Positions 56,086 through 64,000 of a stretch of DNA of 64,000 nucleotides are shown piece after piece. The stretch spans positions 2,542,001 through 2,606,000 of the forward strand of contig NZ_CP033092.2 in assembly GCF_003697165.2 (NCBI RefSeq). The letters run 5' to 3'. How positions within the stretch are numbered: the first letter of the stretch is position 1; the number at the start of each line of letters is the position of its first letter. The DNA comes from Escherichia coli DSM 30083 = JCM 1649 = ATCC 11775 (GTDB lineage Bacteria > Pseudomonadota > Gammaproteobacteria > Enterobacterales > Enterobacteriaceae). The notes below the pieces were generated by a model. The model did not search any database. It saw nothing but the letters and a program-made list of their open reading frames with translations, and was not told the DNA's origin. The position numbers and the translations under genes were made by a program.

Positions 56086-57113
56086 CTCTCATCAACACTG
56101 ACGGTGACGGACAGTCCCGGGCGAAGAAGTTGCTTTAATTCCTTTGCGTCGTCAAATGCAATCCGTACCGGGACACGCTGAACAATTTTGGTGAAATTGC
56201 CAGTGGCATTTTCTATCGGAATCAAGCTGAAACTGGCTCCTGTCGCTGGGGAAAGGCTTTCAATGTGACCGTGAAACACTTCCCCTTTGAGAATATCAGC
56301 ACGGATCTCAGCCTTCATTCCTGGCTTCATTCCCGCTATTTGGTTTTCTTTATAATTTGCATCAACCCACAACTCACTGACTGGTACTAGTGAAACTAAC
56401 GATGTGCCGCCTTCCACCCAACTGCCTGTATGGGCGCTGCGGTTTGCGACAATGCCATCAATCGGCGCACGAACAAGGGTATATTCCAGATCCAGTAGTG
56501 CCTGAGTCAAAGCGGCCTGAACTTCTTCGATACTTGCACGTACGTTTTCTTCCTGAGCAGATAAAACTGCCAGCCGTTGCTTCTCCACCAGGAAATCGTT
56601 CGCGGCTTTGCGCTCCTTTGCTGCGACCTGCTGGTAGTCAAACCTGGCGTTATCAATAATTTGTTGCGATATTGCCGCTGATTGTGCGAGTTTTTCATAA
56701 CGTTCAGTATCTCGCAGGCGCTTTTGCTCCTCATGTTTTACTGCCTGCCATGTTTCACTGGCACTTTGAATTATCGACTGCTGCATCGCAATAGTGGCTT
56801 GAATGCTTTCGAGATTGGCTTTGCTACTTTTTATTTTTGCCTCAAGCCTGGCGACATTTGCACGATAATCCCGATCATCGAGACGCAGGATAATATCGCC
56901 TTTTTTTACACTCTGATTATCGCGCACCTCTATAGCAGAAATATAACCAGAAACTTTACTTGCCACCGTGGTGATATTACCACCTATGTAAGCATCATCC
57001 GTCGTCTGTATAAATCTTCCTTTGCTTACCCACCAGATAAAAAAGACAACGCCAGCCAAAAGAATACCGATCGCTACCACCCCAATAAGCTGTTTTTTAG
57101 AAATTATCATCAC
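56082..57113 (-). CDS. EmrA/HlyD-type membrane fusion protein
   Basis: 343 residues. One N-terminal membrane helix (about 10-30). Then the biotinyl-lipoyl half-motif around GYISAIEVRDNQSVKKGDIILRLDD (split at residues 52-76), a long coiled coil (about 85-200), and the second half APIDGIVANRSAHTGSWVEGG (about 216-236). A beta-barrel tail ends VTVSVDER. It links an inner-membrane MFS pump to an outer-membrane channel. First gene of the two-gene operon, expressed from the 93-bp region shared with the AraC-type gene. Confidence 0.9.
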   Translation of the reverse strand: MMIISKKQLIGVVAIGILLAGVVFFIWWVSKGRFIQTTDDAYIGGNITTVASKVSGYISAIEVRDNQSVKKGDIILRLDDRDYRANVARLEAKIKSSKANLESIQATIAMQQSIIQSASETWQAVKHEEQKRLRDTERYEKLAQSAAISQQIIDNARFDYQQVAAKERKAANDFLVEKQRLAVLSAQEENVRASIEEVQAALTQALLDLEYTLVRAPIDGIVANRSAHTGSWVEGGTSLVSLVPVSELWVDANYKENQIAGMKPGMKAEIRADILKGEVFHGHIESLSPATGASFSLIPIENATGNFTKIVQRVPVRIAFDDAKELKQLLRPGLSVTVSVDER

Positions 57114-57206
57114 TCTTTACACCGTATATATCCGGAAACTTGCATACGTCATATTTAAAATTTAACATGGCTTATTTGATGATTTCTGACAAAATATCTA
57201 CTGTAA
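57114..57206. promoter_or_regulatory. Divergent promoter region of the efflux operon and its regulator
   Basis: 93 bp of AT-rich DNA between the start of the membrane fusion gene and the start of the AraC-type gene. Both promoters and the operator must lie here or just inside the genes. No site is assigned beyond that. Confidence 0.55.
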
Positions 57207-58022
57207 ATGACAATCACACTGCAACCCAAAGCATCACCAGGGCATCACATTATCGGACTGGATTCGGAACATCTGAATGGAGGCACAGTTCCCTGGCATA
57301 AACATCTCTATGCCCAGTTGCTTTACCCGGCTGAAGGAGTCGTTCGTGTATGGGCTGGAGAAAGCGTCTGGCTAGTGCATGCCAGCAGCGCGCTTTGGCT
57401 GCCCCCACAAATGCCGCATAAGTTTGTTGCGACAGGCAACGTACTTTTAAAAACCGTACTGGTTTCAGAAGCGGAAAGTGAAACGCTGGGAAAAGTTTGC
57501 TTCATGACGGGTATTTCACCCCTGTTAAGAGAATTACTAATTGCAATTAACCAACTTCCACCGTCGCAAAGTACCACAGATAAACAACAGTTACGTTTTT
57601 CAGCCCTCGAGACACTGATACTTCAGGAAATAAAAATGGGGGTGAAAATGTCACTTGAACTCCCTTGGCCAAATGATGAGCGGCTACAGCAGCTTTGTGA
57701 GAATTTGCTAAACAACCAAGGGTATCTGCCAACACTGGATAATCTAGCGGATAAAATTAACGTCAGTAGCCGTACACTCATGCGCTTATTTGTTAAAGAG
57801 ACGGGATTAACATTTCGCCACTGGGTTCAGCAAATGCACGTTATTTCTGCAGTGACGCTTCTTGATGATGGATATTCGTTGACCAAAATTGCCCATCGTC
57901 TGGGCTATGCCTCAGCTGAATCGTTCGGCAATATGTTTAAGCGTCGAACGGGCTACTCGCCCGGTAAATTTACTCGTCGATTAACGATGCATGATTATGC
58001 AATCACAAGGCAAATGATTTAA
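57207..58022 (+). CDS. AraC-family regulator with cupin sensor, divergent from efflux genes
   Basis: 271 residues. N-terminal cupin-like fold with VPWHKHLYAQLLYPAEG (about residues 29-45) and LPPQMPHKFVATG; C-terminal double helix-turn-helix (about 165-262) with LADKINVSSRTLMRLFVKETG and the AraC signature YSLTKIAHRLGYASAESF split at 231-248. It resembles NimR-type regulators, which control adjacent MFS exporters. By arrangement it probably senses an effector and regulates the EmrAB-like operon and itself. No K-12 counterpart at this locus. Confidence 0.88.
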   Translation: MTITLQPKASPGHHIIGLDSEHLNGGTVPWHKHLYAQLLYPAEGVVRVWAGESVWLVHASSALWLPPQMPHKFVATGNVLLKTVLVSEAESETLGKVCFMTGISPLLRELLIAINQLPPSQSTTDKQQLRFSALETLILQEIKMGVKMSLELPWPNDERLQQLCENLLNNQGYLPTLDNLADKINVSSRTLMRLFVKETGLTFRHWVQQMHVISAVTLLDDGYSLTKIAHRLGYASAESFGNMFKRRTGYSPGKFTRRLTMHDYAITRQMI

Positions 58023-58092
58023 CTTATATTTTCGTGAAATCTGTCACTGAAGAAAATTGGCAACGGATGGGTAAAACCGTTATAACACTGTC

Positions 58093-58187
58093 ACCGGTCA
58101 CCAGGACCCCAGGCCGGATTTAAGACGAGGATGCACTGCTGTGTGTACTGTAGAGTCTGGCGGATGTCGACAGGCTCTATTTTTTTA
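58093..58187 (+). ncRNA. mcaS: McaS, Hfq-dependent small RNA controlling biofilm and motility
   Basis: 95 nt starting ACCGGTCACC and ending AGGCTCTATTTTTTTA. The central part (GGATGCACTGCTGTGTGTAC) and the terminator stem AGAGTCTGGCGGATGTCGACAGGCTCT match McaS. TATAAC at 58081-58086 is a fitting -10. McaS represses csgD, activates flhDC and pgaA translation, and binds CsrA. The 5' stem-loop differs from K-12 as I remember it. It lies between the regulator gene and ogt. Confidence 0.9.
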
Positions 58188-58393
58188 TTCATTTTTTAGC
58201 TCTGTAAATAACCACATTCTCGCCGGGATTGGGGAATGAGTGACGAGATCAGTGGTGTCTGGCGGCTATCACGCCACAGAATCAAATAACAGATAGCCTA
58301 CGGTAAAATTTCGCTGACTGGAATTATCCCACCCTCGATCCATGTGATGGCTTGCCCTCATTTCTTCAGGCAGAAAAATCAAAAAATCGCTTT

Positions 58394-58543
58394 ATGCTTA
58401 AATACTGCGACAAACCAGACGCGAAACCTGGTACTTACTTTTTGTTAGTATTAATCTTTTTGGTGGTATGGCTGCTGATGTTGCTGGCGTGGTATCTTGT
58501 TGGCTTGCCGATAGGTCCGGGTATTTACCCACGTTTGTCTTAA
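58394..58543 (+). CDS. Hypothetical 49-residue single-pass membrane protein before ogt
   Basis: ATG at 58394, TAA at 58541-58543, 10 bp before the ogt start. Begins [16 protein letters not shown], followed by one strong membrane helix (about residues 17-37, [16 protein letters not shown] core) and a short GPGIYPRLS tail, so an N-in or N-out single-pass inner-membrane peptide. A TTG-initiated form from 58352 is possible. The ribosome site is poor. I do not know a K-12 gene here. Its closeness suggests co-transcription with ogt. Confidence 0.5.
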
Positions 58544-58553
58544 GAGAGAACGG

Positions 58554-59069
58554 ATGCTGAGATTACTTGAAGAAAAAATTGCCACGCCACTGGGTCCACT
58601 GTGGGTGATTTGCGATGAGCAATTTCGCCTGCGGGCGGTTGAATGGGAAGAGTACAGCGAACGCATGGTGCAGCTGCTGGACATCCATTATCGCAAAGAA
58701 GGCTATGAGCGCATTTCTGCCACCAACCCAGGTGGTTTAAGCGACAAGCTTCGTGAATATTTTGCCGGTAATCTTAGCATTATTGATACGCTTCCCACTG
58801 CCACGGGGGGGACGCCATTTCAGCGCGAAGTCTGGAAAACACTGCGCACTATCCCCTGCGGGCAGGTAATGCATTATGGCCAACTGGCTGAACAATTAGG
58901 CCGCCCTGGCGCGGCGCGTGCCGTTGGTGCGGCAAACGGATCGAATCCCATCAGCATCGTCGTACCTTGCCATCGGGTTATTGGCCGAAACGGCACCATG
59001 ACCGGATATGCAGGCGGAGTTCAGCGAAAAGAGTGGTTATTGCGCCACGAAGGTTATCTTTTGCTGTAA
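58554..59069 (+). CDS. ogt: Ogt, O6-alkylguanine-DNA alkyltransferase
   Basis: 171 residues. Active-site motif PCHRV in [11 protein letters not shown] (about residues 135-145) with acceptor Cys 139, and the recognition helix [17 protein letters not shown] just before it. Removes methyl or larger alkyl groups from O6-guanine and O4-thymine, suicidally, constitutive in E. coli as opposed to Ada. Start after AGAGAGAACGG. The small membrane ORF lies just upstream, fnr downstream. Confidence 0.95.
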
Positions 59070-59230
59070 ACATTAAACAATTTGTGCCAGCTTGTTCACA
59101 CTTTTATGTAAAGTCACCCTTAACAACTTAAGGGTTTTCAAATAGATAGACATATATTTACATCTAATATCGGAATTCTCTGCTGTTAAGGTTTGCTTAG
59201 ACTTACTTGCTCCCTAAAAAGATGTTAAAA

Positions 59231-59244
59231 TTGACAAATATCAA
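59231..59244. promoter_or_regulatory. FNR binding site in the fnr promoter
   Basis: TTGACAAATATCAA matches TTGAT-N4-ATCAA with one mismatch, 20 bp upstream of the fnr ATG. In E. coli FNR represses its own gene mildly through this site. Confidence 0.9.
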
Positions 59245-59263
59245 TTACGGCTTGAGCAGACCT

Positions 59264-60016
59264 ATGATCCCGGAAAAGCGAATTATACGGCGCATTCAGT
59301 CTGGCGGTTGTGCTATCCATTGCCAGGATTGCAGCATCAGCCAGCTTTGCATCCCGTTCACACTCAACGAACATGAGCTTGATCAGCTTGATAATATCAT
59401 TGAGCGGAAGAAGCCTATTCAGAAAGGCCAGACGCTGTTTAAGGCTGGAGATGAACTAAAATCGCTTTATGCCATCCGCTCCGGTACGATTAAAAGTTAT
59501 ACCATCACTGAGCAAGGCGACGAGCAAATCACTGGTTTCCATTTAGCAGGCGATCTGGTGGGATTTGATGCCATCGGCAGCGGTCATCACCCGAGTTTCG
59601 CGCAGGCGCTGGAAACCTCGATGGTATGTGAAATCCCGTTCGAAACGCTGGACGATTTGTCTGGTAAAATGCCGAATCTGCGTCAGCAGATGATGCGTCT
59701 GATGAGCGGTGAAATCAAAGGCGATCAGGACATGATCCTGCTGTTGTCGAAGAAAAATGCCGAGGAACGTCTGGCTGCATTCATCTACAACCTGTCCCGT
59801 CGTTTTGCCCAACGCGGCTTCTCCCCTCGTGAATTCCGCCTGACGATGACTCGTGGTGATATCGGTAACTATCTGGGCCTGACGGTTGAAACCATCAGCC
59901 GTCTGCTGGGTCGCTTCCAGAAAAGCGGTATGCTGGCAGTCAAAGGTAAATACATCACTATCGAAAATAACGATGCGCTGGCCCAGCTTGCTGGTCATAC
60001 GCGTAACGTTGCCTGA
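59264..60016 (+). CDS. fnr: FNR, oxygen-sensing global regulator
   Basis: 250 residues from ATG 59264 ([10 protein letters not shown]); an open extension to 59207 overlaps the promoter and the FNR site. Cys 20, 23, 29 in the N-terminal [12 protein letters not shown] and Cys 122 in SMVCEIPF ligate the [4Fe-4S] cluster. A CRP-like effector domain and dimer helix follow, then the helix-turn-helix [18 protein letters not shown] (about 196-213) with the E-x2-S-R readout. Activates anaerobic respiration, including FnrS within this window. Confidence 0.98.
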
Positions 60017-60167
60017 TTCTTCCGCATAACTCACTATCCTTCTGTCATATCATTAAATTTTTCTGATTTATTGATCTGACAGAAGGTTCATCACTGTTTC
60101 ATTCACCAGATATGGGTTAATCTTTTAATTACAAACTGCGTTGACAGTTGTTGTAAGGAGACCCTGT

Positions 60168-61118
60168 ATGGCTATGTATCAGAACATGCTCGTTGTTATC
60201 GATCCTAACCAGGACGACCAACCAGCATTGCGGCGAGCTGTTTATTTACATCAACGGATTGGTGGCAAAATTAAAGCCTTTTTGCCGATCTATGACTTCT
60301 CATACGAAATGACCACCCTGCTCTCTCCGGACGAACGTACCGCTATGCGTCAGGGCGTCATCAGCCAGCGTACAGCCTGGATCCACGAGCAGGCAAAATA
60401 TTATCTCAATGCTGGCGTTCCCATTGAAATTAAAGTGGTCTGGCATAACCGTCCTTTCGAAGCCATCATTCAGGAAGTGATCAGCGGCGGGCACGATTTG
60501 GTGCTAAAAATGGCGCACCAACATGACCGTCTGGAAGCGGTGATTTTTACGCCAACGGACTGGCATCTGTTACGCAAATGCCCAAGCCCGGTGTGGATGG
60601 TGAAAGACCAGCCGTGGCCGGAAGGGGGTAAGGCGCTGGTGGCGGTGAATCTCGCCAGTGAAGAGCCGTACCATAATGCGCTCAATGAAAAACTGGTCAA
60701 AGAGACGATCGAACTGGCAGAACAAGTCAACCATACCGAAGTTCATCTGGTTGGCGCTTATCCGGTAACGCCAATTAATATCGCGATTGAACTGCCGGAA
60801 TTTGACCCGAGCGTTTATAACGATGCCATTCGTGGGCAACATTTGCTGGCAATGAAAGCTCTGCGGCAGAAATTCGGCATTAATGAAAACATGACGCACG
60901 TAGAAAAAGGTCTGCCCGAAGAGGTGATTCCTGATTTGGCGGAGCACTTACAGGCGGGGATTGTGGTTCTGGGCACGGTCGGACGCACCGGTATTTCAGC
61001 AGCATTCCTTGGCAACACGGCGGAACAGGTGATTGATCATCTTCGCTGCGACCTGCTGGTCATTAAACCTGACCAGTATCAGACACCCGTTGAACTGGAT
61101 GACGAAGAAGACGATTAA
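60168..61118 (+). CDS. uspE: UspE, tandem universal stress protein
   Basis: 316 residues from ATG 60168, after AAGGAGACC; the longer frame to 60141 lies before that site. Two Usp domains in tandem (about 1-150 and 155-305); the second ends with VVLGTVGRTGISAAFLGNTA and the tail is acidic (DDEEDD). UspE is a non-ATP-binding or weakly binding Usp-class III/IV protein for DNA-damage resistance, adhesion and motility. It follows fnr by 150 bp and has its own terminator. Confidence 0.96.
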   Translation: MAMYQNMLVVIDPNQDDQPALRRAVYLHQRIGGKIKAFLPIYDFSYEMTTLLSPDERTAMRQGVISQRTAWIHEQAKYYLNAGVPIEIKVVWHNRPFEAIIQEVISGGHDLVLKMAHQHDRLEAVIFTPTDWHLLRKCPSPVWMVKDQPWPEGGKALVAVNLASEEPYHNALNEKLVKETIELAEQVNHTEVHLVGAYPVTPINIAIELPEFDPSVYNDAIRGQHLLAMKALRQKFGINENMTHVEKGLPEEVIPDLAEHLQAGIVVLGTVGRTGISAAFLGNTAEQVIDHLRCDLLVIKPDQYQTPVELDDEEDD

Positions 61119-61138
61119 CGACTCTTCAATAACTGACA

Positions 61139-61158
61139 AGGCCCGAGTTATCGGGCCT
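61139..61158. terminator. Bidirectional terminator between uspE and ynaJ
   Basis: AGGCCCGA, GTTA, TCGGGCCT and then ATTTTTTA on the plus strand. It lies between the convergent uspE and ynaJ stops. Confidence 0.85.
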
Positions 61159-61167
61159 ATTTTTTAC

Positions 61168-61425
61168 TTACTGCTCTTCGCCGCCAAGGAAATAAATTCC
61201 CAACGGGATTGCCAGCAACACAGTAAAGACCAGGCTATAAACAAAAATCATCGATGACTGAATCACATACATTGATGTCGTCCACTCAGACAGCGGAATA
61301 TTGTACTGTTCTATAACGCCGCCGATGGTCGCGCGAGTCACAACCGACGCCGCAATAATGAAAACCGCCAACAAACCAAAGAGAAATTTCTTCCCTTTCG
61401 CTGACTTCAGTTTCGCCATAATCAT
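61168..61425 (-). CDS. ynaJ: YnaJ, DUF2534 small inner-membrane protein
   Basis: 85 residues. Two membrane helices (about 13-33 and 50-75) separated by a polar loop with IEQYNIPLSEWTTSM. Basic start MIMAKLKSAKGKK, acidic tail GGEEQ. Function unknown; uncharacterised DUF2534 family. An alternative start one or three residues in (MAKLK) is possible. Its promoter faces ynaI in the 243-bp gap 61426-61668, where I see no other gene. Confidence 0.85.
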   Translation of the reverse strand: MIMAKLKSAKGKKFLFGLLAVFIIAASVVTRATIGGVIEQYNIPLSEWTTSMYVIQSSMIFVYSLVFTVLLAIPLGIYFLGGEEQ

Positions 61426-61668
61426 GATGTAATCCTTGTGCAGACAAATTTCTTGTTACCTAAACGTAACAATACCATGACATTTCACCGTTGTCTGCTC
61501 TGAAAATCTCACCTCTTAGCTGGATTTACAATCAACGCATTGATTAGTTAGCTAATGTTGCTACTTCCTTCCCTGACTATTGATGATCTGAATGAATTGT
61601 CGCGGTAAAATAGTCCCGCCAGGGGTTTCCGGCATGACGACAATTATCTGGAGGAGCCTGATAAAACA

Positions 61669-62700
61669 ATGATCGCTGAACTGTTTACAAATAATGCGCT
61701 TAATCTGGTCATTATTTTCGGTAGCTGCGCAGCATTGATTCTGATGAGCTTTTGGTTTCGCCGTGGAAATCGTAAAAGAAAAGGATTTTTATTCCATGCG
61801 GTGCAATTTTTAATCTACACCATAATTATTAGTGCTGTTGGTAGCATCATTAACTATGTTATAGAAAACTATAAACTCAAATTTATCACCCCAGGCGTTA
61901 TCGATTTTATCTGTACGTCCCTGATTGCGGTTATTCTGACGATTAAGCTATTTCTGCTGATTAATCAGTTTGAAAAACAGCAGATTAAAAAAGGTCGCGA
62001 TATCACCAGTGCGCGGATCATGTCGCGCATTATCAAAATCACCATTATTGTGGTGCTTGTTCTGCTTTATGGCGAACATTTCGGCATGAGCCTTTCTGGC
62101 TTGTTGACCTTTGGTGGTATTGGTGGTCTGGCTGTCGGTATGGCCGGTAAAGATATTCTGAGTAACTTCTTTTCCGGGATTATGCTCTATTTCGACCGTC
62201 CTTTCAGTATTGGCGACTGGATCCGTTCACCGGACAGAAATATCGAAGGTACAGTAACGGAAATTGGCTGGCGAATTACCAAAATTAAGACCTTTGATAA
62301 TCGTCCATTGTACGTACCGAACTCGCTGTTTTCGTCGATCAGCGTAGAAAATCCTGGACGAATGACCAACCGGCGCATTACCACGACCATTGGTTTACGT
62401 TATGAGGATGCGGCAAAAGTGGGCGTTATTGTCGAAGCCGTACGTGAGATGCTGAAAAATCACCCGGCCATCGACCAGCGACAAACCTTACTGGTTTATT
62501 TCAACCAGTTTGCTGATTCGTCATTAAATATTATGGTTTATTGCTTTACCAAAACCACGGTATGGGCTGAGTGGCTTGCCGCACAGCAAGACGTTTATTT
62601 GAAGATTATCGATATTGTACAGTCACACGGCGCGGACTTTGCCTTCCCCAGCCAGACGCTGTATATGGATAACATTACACCGCCGGACCAGGGTCGCTAA
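61669..62700 (+). CDS. ynaI: YnaI, MscS-type low-conductance mechanosensitive channel
   Basis: 343 residues. Five membrane helices; the pore helix corresponds to GLLTFGGIGGLAVGMAGKDIL (split at 145-165), followed by the MscS beta-domain with DRPFSIGDWIR (about 180) and VTEIGWRITKIKTFDNRPLYVPN. YnaI forms a heptameric channel that relieves hypo-osmotic stress with small conductance. Starts after TGGAGGAG. Convergent with mppA, with the stem ACTGGCGTTA/TAACGCCAGT at 62711-62740 between. Confidence 0.95.
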   Translation: MIAELFTNNALNLVIIFGSCAALILMSFWFRRGNRKRKGFLFHAVQFLIYTIIISAVGSIINYVIENYKLKFITPGVIDFICTSLIAVILTIKLFLLINQFEKQQIKKGRDITSARIMSRIIKITIIVVLVLLYGEHFGMSLSGLLTFGGIGGLAVGMAGKDILSNFFSGIMLYFDRPFSIGDWIRSPDRNIEGTVTEIGWRITKIKTFDNRPLYVPNSLFSSISVENPGRMTNRRITTTIGLRYEDAAKVGVIVEAVREMLKNHPAIDQRQTLLVYFNQFADSSLNIMVYCFTKTTVWAEWLAAQQDVYLKIIDIVQSHGADFAFPSQTLYMDNITPPDQGR

Positions 62701-62710
62701 ATCAGACATC

Positions 62711-62740
62711 ACTGGCGTTATCCACAAGGGTAACGCCAGT
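62711..62740. terminator. Hairpin between ynaI and mppA
   Basis: Perfect inverted repeat ACTGGCGTTA/TAACGCCAGT with a 10-nt loop between convergent stops; T tract is weak. Confidence 0.55.
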
Positions 62741-62750
62741 TCCCATCACA

Positions 62751-64000
62751 TTAATGCTTCACAATATACATAGTCCGACTGTACGCCACATCTTCAGGGT
62801 TATTAATGGGATAACCTTTCAGCCACGGCTTGATTAATCGTCCATTGGTATATTGATAAATTGGTGCAATCGGTGCTTGCTCCATGAGGATTTTTTCTGC
62901 CGCGTTGTAATCGGCATTACGCGCTTTAACGGTATTTTCCGTCGATGCCTGGGCCAGAACTTTGTCATATGCCGGATTGTTAAAGCGTGAAATATTCCCG
63001 GAATGCGTTGACGTTAATAATGTCAGGAAAGTGGAGGGTTCATTATAATCCCCTACCCACGAGGCGCGGATAACATCAAAATTGCCGGTATTACGGCTAT
63101 CGATATAGGTTTTCCATTCCTGGTTTTGCAATTTAACATCTACGCCCAGGTTCTTTTTCCACATCGATGCTACAGCAATCGCAATTTTTTGATGGTTTTC
63201 TGAAGTGTTATACAAAAGCGTCAACTTCAGCGGTTTTTGCGGACCATAACCAGCTGCGCTCAACAAAGTTTTTGCCTGCGCATTCAGTTCTTCCTGACTC
63301 ATTTGTTCAAACGGCGAAGGTTCCGGCGTAAATCCCGCGGTAACATCTGGTGTAAAATGCCACGCTGGCTTTTCGCCCGTCCCCAACACTTTTTCGGTCA
63401 TCAGGCGGCGATCTATCGTCATACTTAATGCCAGGCGAACGCGCTGATCTGCCGTCGGCCCTTTTTGCGTGTTAAACGCATAATAATAGGTCCCGAGCTG
63501 CGGCGGCGTATAAACCTGCCCCGGAATATCCTTCAACAACTTCTGATACATATTTTTCGGGAAGGATTCGGTGATATCAATATCCCCCGCGAGATAACGC
63601 TTAGTGGCTGCGGATTCCTGATTAATTGGCAGGAAGGTCACTTTTTGCAGTACCGTTTTGGCGTTATCCCAATAATGGGTATTCGGCACTACGACCAGTT
63701 TTTCATTGACTACGCGCTCTTTAAGAACATAAGCGCCATTGCCGATCAGATTTCCGGGTTTCGTCCACTCTTTACTGCTTTCTACGTTGGCTTTTTGCAC
63801 CGGGAAGAAGGCAAAGTTAGCGGTTAAATTCACAAACCACGGCAATGGTTTATCAAGCTGGATTTTCAAAGTATGGGCATCAACTGCGGTGACGCCAAGC
63901 TGGTCAGGCGCGGCTTTACCATCAATAATCGCCTGTGCGTTGTTGATTCCCGCCAGCGCGGCAAACCATGCAAATGGCGATAGCGTTTTCGGGTCCACCA
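62751..64000 (-). CDS. mppA: MppA, periplasmic murein tripeptide/oligopeptide-binding protein (5' end outside window)
   Basis: The frame is open to the window edge and ends TAA at 62751. About 416 residues are present of a protein of about 537, so the signal peptide and first ~120 residues are missing. SBP family 5 features: QRVRLALSMTIDRRLM, PLKLTLLYNTSENHQK and the C-terminal QYTNGRLIKPWLKGYP. MppA delivers the murein tripeptide L-Ala-gamma-D-Glu-mDAP to the Opp permease for cell-wall recycling. Confidence 0.95.
   Translation of the reverse strand, partial: VDPKTLSPFAWFAALAGINNAQAIIDGKAAPDQLGVTAVDAHTLKIQLDKPLPWFVNLTANFAFFPVQKANVESSKEWTKPGNLIGNGAYVLKERVVNEKLVVVPNTHYWDNAKTVLQKVTFLPINQESAATKRYLAGDIDITESFPKNMYQKLLKDIPGQVYTPPQLGTYYYAFNTQKGPTADQRVRLALSMTIDRRLMTEKVLGTGEKPAWHFTPDVTAGFTPEPSPFEQMSQEELNAQAKTLLSAAGYGPQKPLKLTLLYNTSENHQKIAIAVASMWKKNLGVDVKLQNQEWKTYIDSRNTGNFDVIRASWVGDYNEPSTFLTLLTSTHSGNISRFNNPAYDKVLAQASTENTVKARNADYNAAEKILMEQAPIAPIYQYTNGRLIKPWLKGYPINNPEDVAYSRTMYIVKH

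Overview
The window is a chromosomal segment of an enterobacterium that reads as Escherichia coli, but not K-12. Nearly every gene from position 1 to 64000 follows, in reverse orientation, the order I know for the K-12 interval between ydcO and mppA. The Hfq-dependent RNAs RydC, MicC, FnrS and McaS sit at their expected places. K-12 comparisons here are from memory of the proteins and map, not from a database search.

Layout. 1-10 kb: end of the ydcO transporter gene, lipoprotein gene ydcL, tehAB, ydcK, rimL, ydcH, opgD, ydcJ and the LysR-type gene ydcI. 10.1-10.7 kb: a deletion scar joining the 3' end of chemoreceptor gene trg to the 3' part of toxin gene hokB. 10.7-20.4 kb: ydcA, RydC, cybB, an intact gapC (a pseudogene in K-12), aldA, ydcF, hrpA and azoR. 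20.4-25 kb: the ynbABCD operon, with membrane-lipid-type enzymes. 25.3-34.7 kb: pdxI (ydbC) and a very large intact autotransporter gene, ydbA, whose passenger carries an exact higher-order repeat. 35-38.2 kb: ydbL, ynbE and ydbH, proposed to form an envelope-spanning lipid transport bridge. ydbH has a one-base deletion near its 3' end. 38.4-46.1 kb: ldhA, hslJ, ydbJ, ydbK, MicC, ompN, uspF. 46.1-48.4 kb: an AT-rich scar of a Rac-type prophage, with a broken sitD-like gene, a small membrane ORF and the tail of an integrase abutting ttcA. 48.4-54.4 kb: ttcA, dbpA, ynaL, FnrS, zntB, dgcM, smrA. 54.5-58 kb: an EmrAB-type efflux pair with a divergent AraC-family regulator, where K-12 has abgRABT. 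58-64 kb: McaS, a small membrane ORF, ogt, fnr, uspE, ynaJ, ynaI and most of mppA.

Functional themes. Anaerobic and redox control: fnr with its own FNR site, FnrS with an FNR site centred near -42, ldhA, ydbK, uspE. Envelope and surface: ydbA, ydbH-ynbE-ydbL, ompN with MicC, opgD, ynaI, mppA. Biofilm decisions: dgcM and McaS.

Gene content relative to K-12. The paa/tynA/feaB block, full-length ydbD, insQ, the abg operon and most of Rac are absent. hokB and trg are wrecked. An efflux module and an expanded ydbA are present. This suggests a strain from another phylogroup. I found no CRISPR array, tRNA or rRNA gene, or intact insertion sequence. The best leads for something undescribed are the ydbA repeat architecture, the efflux module, the ydbH frameshift, and the small ORFs and hairpins in the prophage scar, before ogt and after pdxI.
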